Position numbers and translations under genes: made by a program. A DNA stretch of 41,305 bases, taken from Klebsiella pneumoniae. GTDB lineage: Bacteria; Pseudomonadota; Gammaproteobacteria; Steroidobacterales; Steroidobacteraceae. Below are positions 40,775 to 41,305 of the stretch, piece after piece; position 1 is the stretch's first letter, and each line of letters starts with the position of its first letter. Where the stretch lies: positions 1-41,305 of the forward strand of contig CAMAQZ010000012.1 in assembly GCA_945860725.1 (NCBI GenBank), given 5' to 3'. A model generated the notes under the pieces. The model did not search any database and was not told the origin of the DNA. It saw only the letters and a program-made list of their open reading frames with translations.

Positions 40775-41305
40775 ATGAACACACCCATCGGCCGTGACTT
40801 CAAACGCAGCAACGCCCGCACCGGTCTCAGCCAACGGCTGACGCGCGAGCACTGGCAAGGCTTCGGCGTCGGCCTCACGCTCGGGTTGATCCTGATGATG
40901 GTCGCCCTGTCCTGGGCGCAGTCGCGGTTACGCAGCGAAACAGCGGTGGCCGATGGGGATCGCGGCGCTGCCCGCGGACCGGGCGCAGAGCGCCCCTCGG
41001 ACAGCGAGGCGACGACGGACCCCGGTGATACCGAGTCGGCTGTTGATGCCGCCGCGCAATACGATTTCTACGACCGCTTGAAGACCCTCGAAGTGGTAGT
41101 CCCGGATCCGGTCAAAGATACCGGATCGGGTCTGCCGACCTCGCTGATCGAACGCCAAGGCACCTATGTGATCGAGCTCGGAAACTGGCGCGACGTGGCC
41201 GACGCCGATCGGACCCGCGCCAAGGTCGCGCGTCTCGGCATCACCGCGTCCCAGCAACGCGTGACCATCGATTCCGTCGATTTTCACCGCGTGCAGGTCG
41301 GCCCG
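40775..41305 (+). CDS. SPOR-domain, FtsN-like membrane protein (partial)
   Basis: A 177-codon fragment of a gene cut by the right edge. The cytoplasmic N-terminus (1-27, MNTPIGRDFKRSNARTG) precedes one transmembrane helix (about 29-47). A long polar linker contains AAQYDFYDRLKTLEVVVPD, a stretch typical of the FtsN-like SPOR proteins of Xanthomonadales. The SPOR domain begins at about 128 (YVIELGNWRDVADADRTRAKVARLG) and is cut at FHRVQVGP, so its last strand is outside. FtsN activates septal peptidoglycan synthesis. The ATG is 10 bp after argS; in related genomes hslVU would follow. Confidence 0.8.
   Translation, partial: MNTPIGRDFKRSNARTGLSQRLTREHWQGFGVGLTLGLILMMVALSWAQSRLRSETAVADGDRGAARGPGAERPSDSEATTDPGDTESAVDAAAQYDFYDRLKTLEVVVPDPVKDTGSGLPTSLIERQGTYVIELGNWRDVADADRTRAKVARLGITASQQRVTIDSVDFHRVQVGP

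Overview
The window is GC-rich chromosomal DNA of a Gram-negative bacterium. TamA/TamB, an LpxL-type lipid A acyltransferase, two TonB-dependent receptors and the order priA-argS-(SPOR/FtsN-like) point to Gammaproteobacteria. A Steroidobacterales/Xanthomonadales-like lineage is my guess, not something the sequence proves. No tRNA, rRNA, insertion sequence, prophage or CRISPR array was seen, and gene density is high.

Layout. 1-5800: a DsbA/HCCA-isomerase-like gene cut by the left edge, then a plus-strand group made of a FecA-like receptor, a small unknown protein, an MHS-type transporter and a Tat-exported aldo/keto reductase. 5800-7040: a tiny Lys/Ala-rich histone-like protein and a nucleoside hydrolase. 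7015-11511: a minus-strand run of yadG, yadH (ABC exporter), a YheT-like hydrolase, a SPOR lipoprotein and an ExeA/GspA-like ATPase. 11555-14620: an unknown gene facing an orphan FlhC-like regulator, then nudC and a DUF4126 membrane protein. 14663-20241: the tamA-tamB pair. 20297-25413: a flavodoxin-like reductase, two tandem paralogous repeat proteins (one frameshifted), a methyltransferase-like lipoprotein, a GNAT acetyltransferase and a glycerophosphodiester phosphodiesterase. 25479-32322: a large TonB-dependent receptor, acetyl-CoA synthetase, a LpxL-type acyltransferase, a 5'-3' exonuclease and an MscS remnant. 32353-36444: an HNH nuclease, a degenerate TraB/GumN protein, a Gly-rich membrane protein and two EamA transporters. 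36445-end: an AT-richer regulatory gap, priA, argS and an FtsN-like gene cut by the right edge.

Most genes serve the envelope (TamAB, LpxL, receptors, SPOR proteins, YadGH), nucleotide or cofactor housekeeping (NudC, nucleoside hydrolase, Acs, ArgS) and replication or repair (PriA, exonuclease). A recurring feature is a TAnnnT hexamer ending 6-8 nt before the start codon, with no Shine-Dalgarno sequence between. This suggests that many genes here are transcribed as leaderless mRNAs.

The points most worth a second look are the poly-G frameshift that splits a signal peptide from its repeat protein (21603-21609), a possible leaderless 32-codon upstream ORF coupled to the flavodoxin gene, an orphan FlhC-like regulator, a TraB/GumN protein lacking both catalytic motifs, a split DamX-like ATPase plus SPOR lipoprotein pair, an MHS transporter with a large periplasmic insertion, and the structured AT-rich gap with a DnaA box before priA. 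I did not find a clear new multi-gene defence or mobile system.
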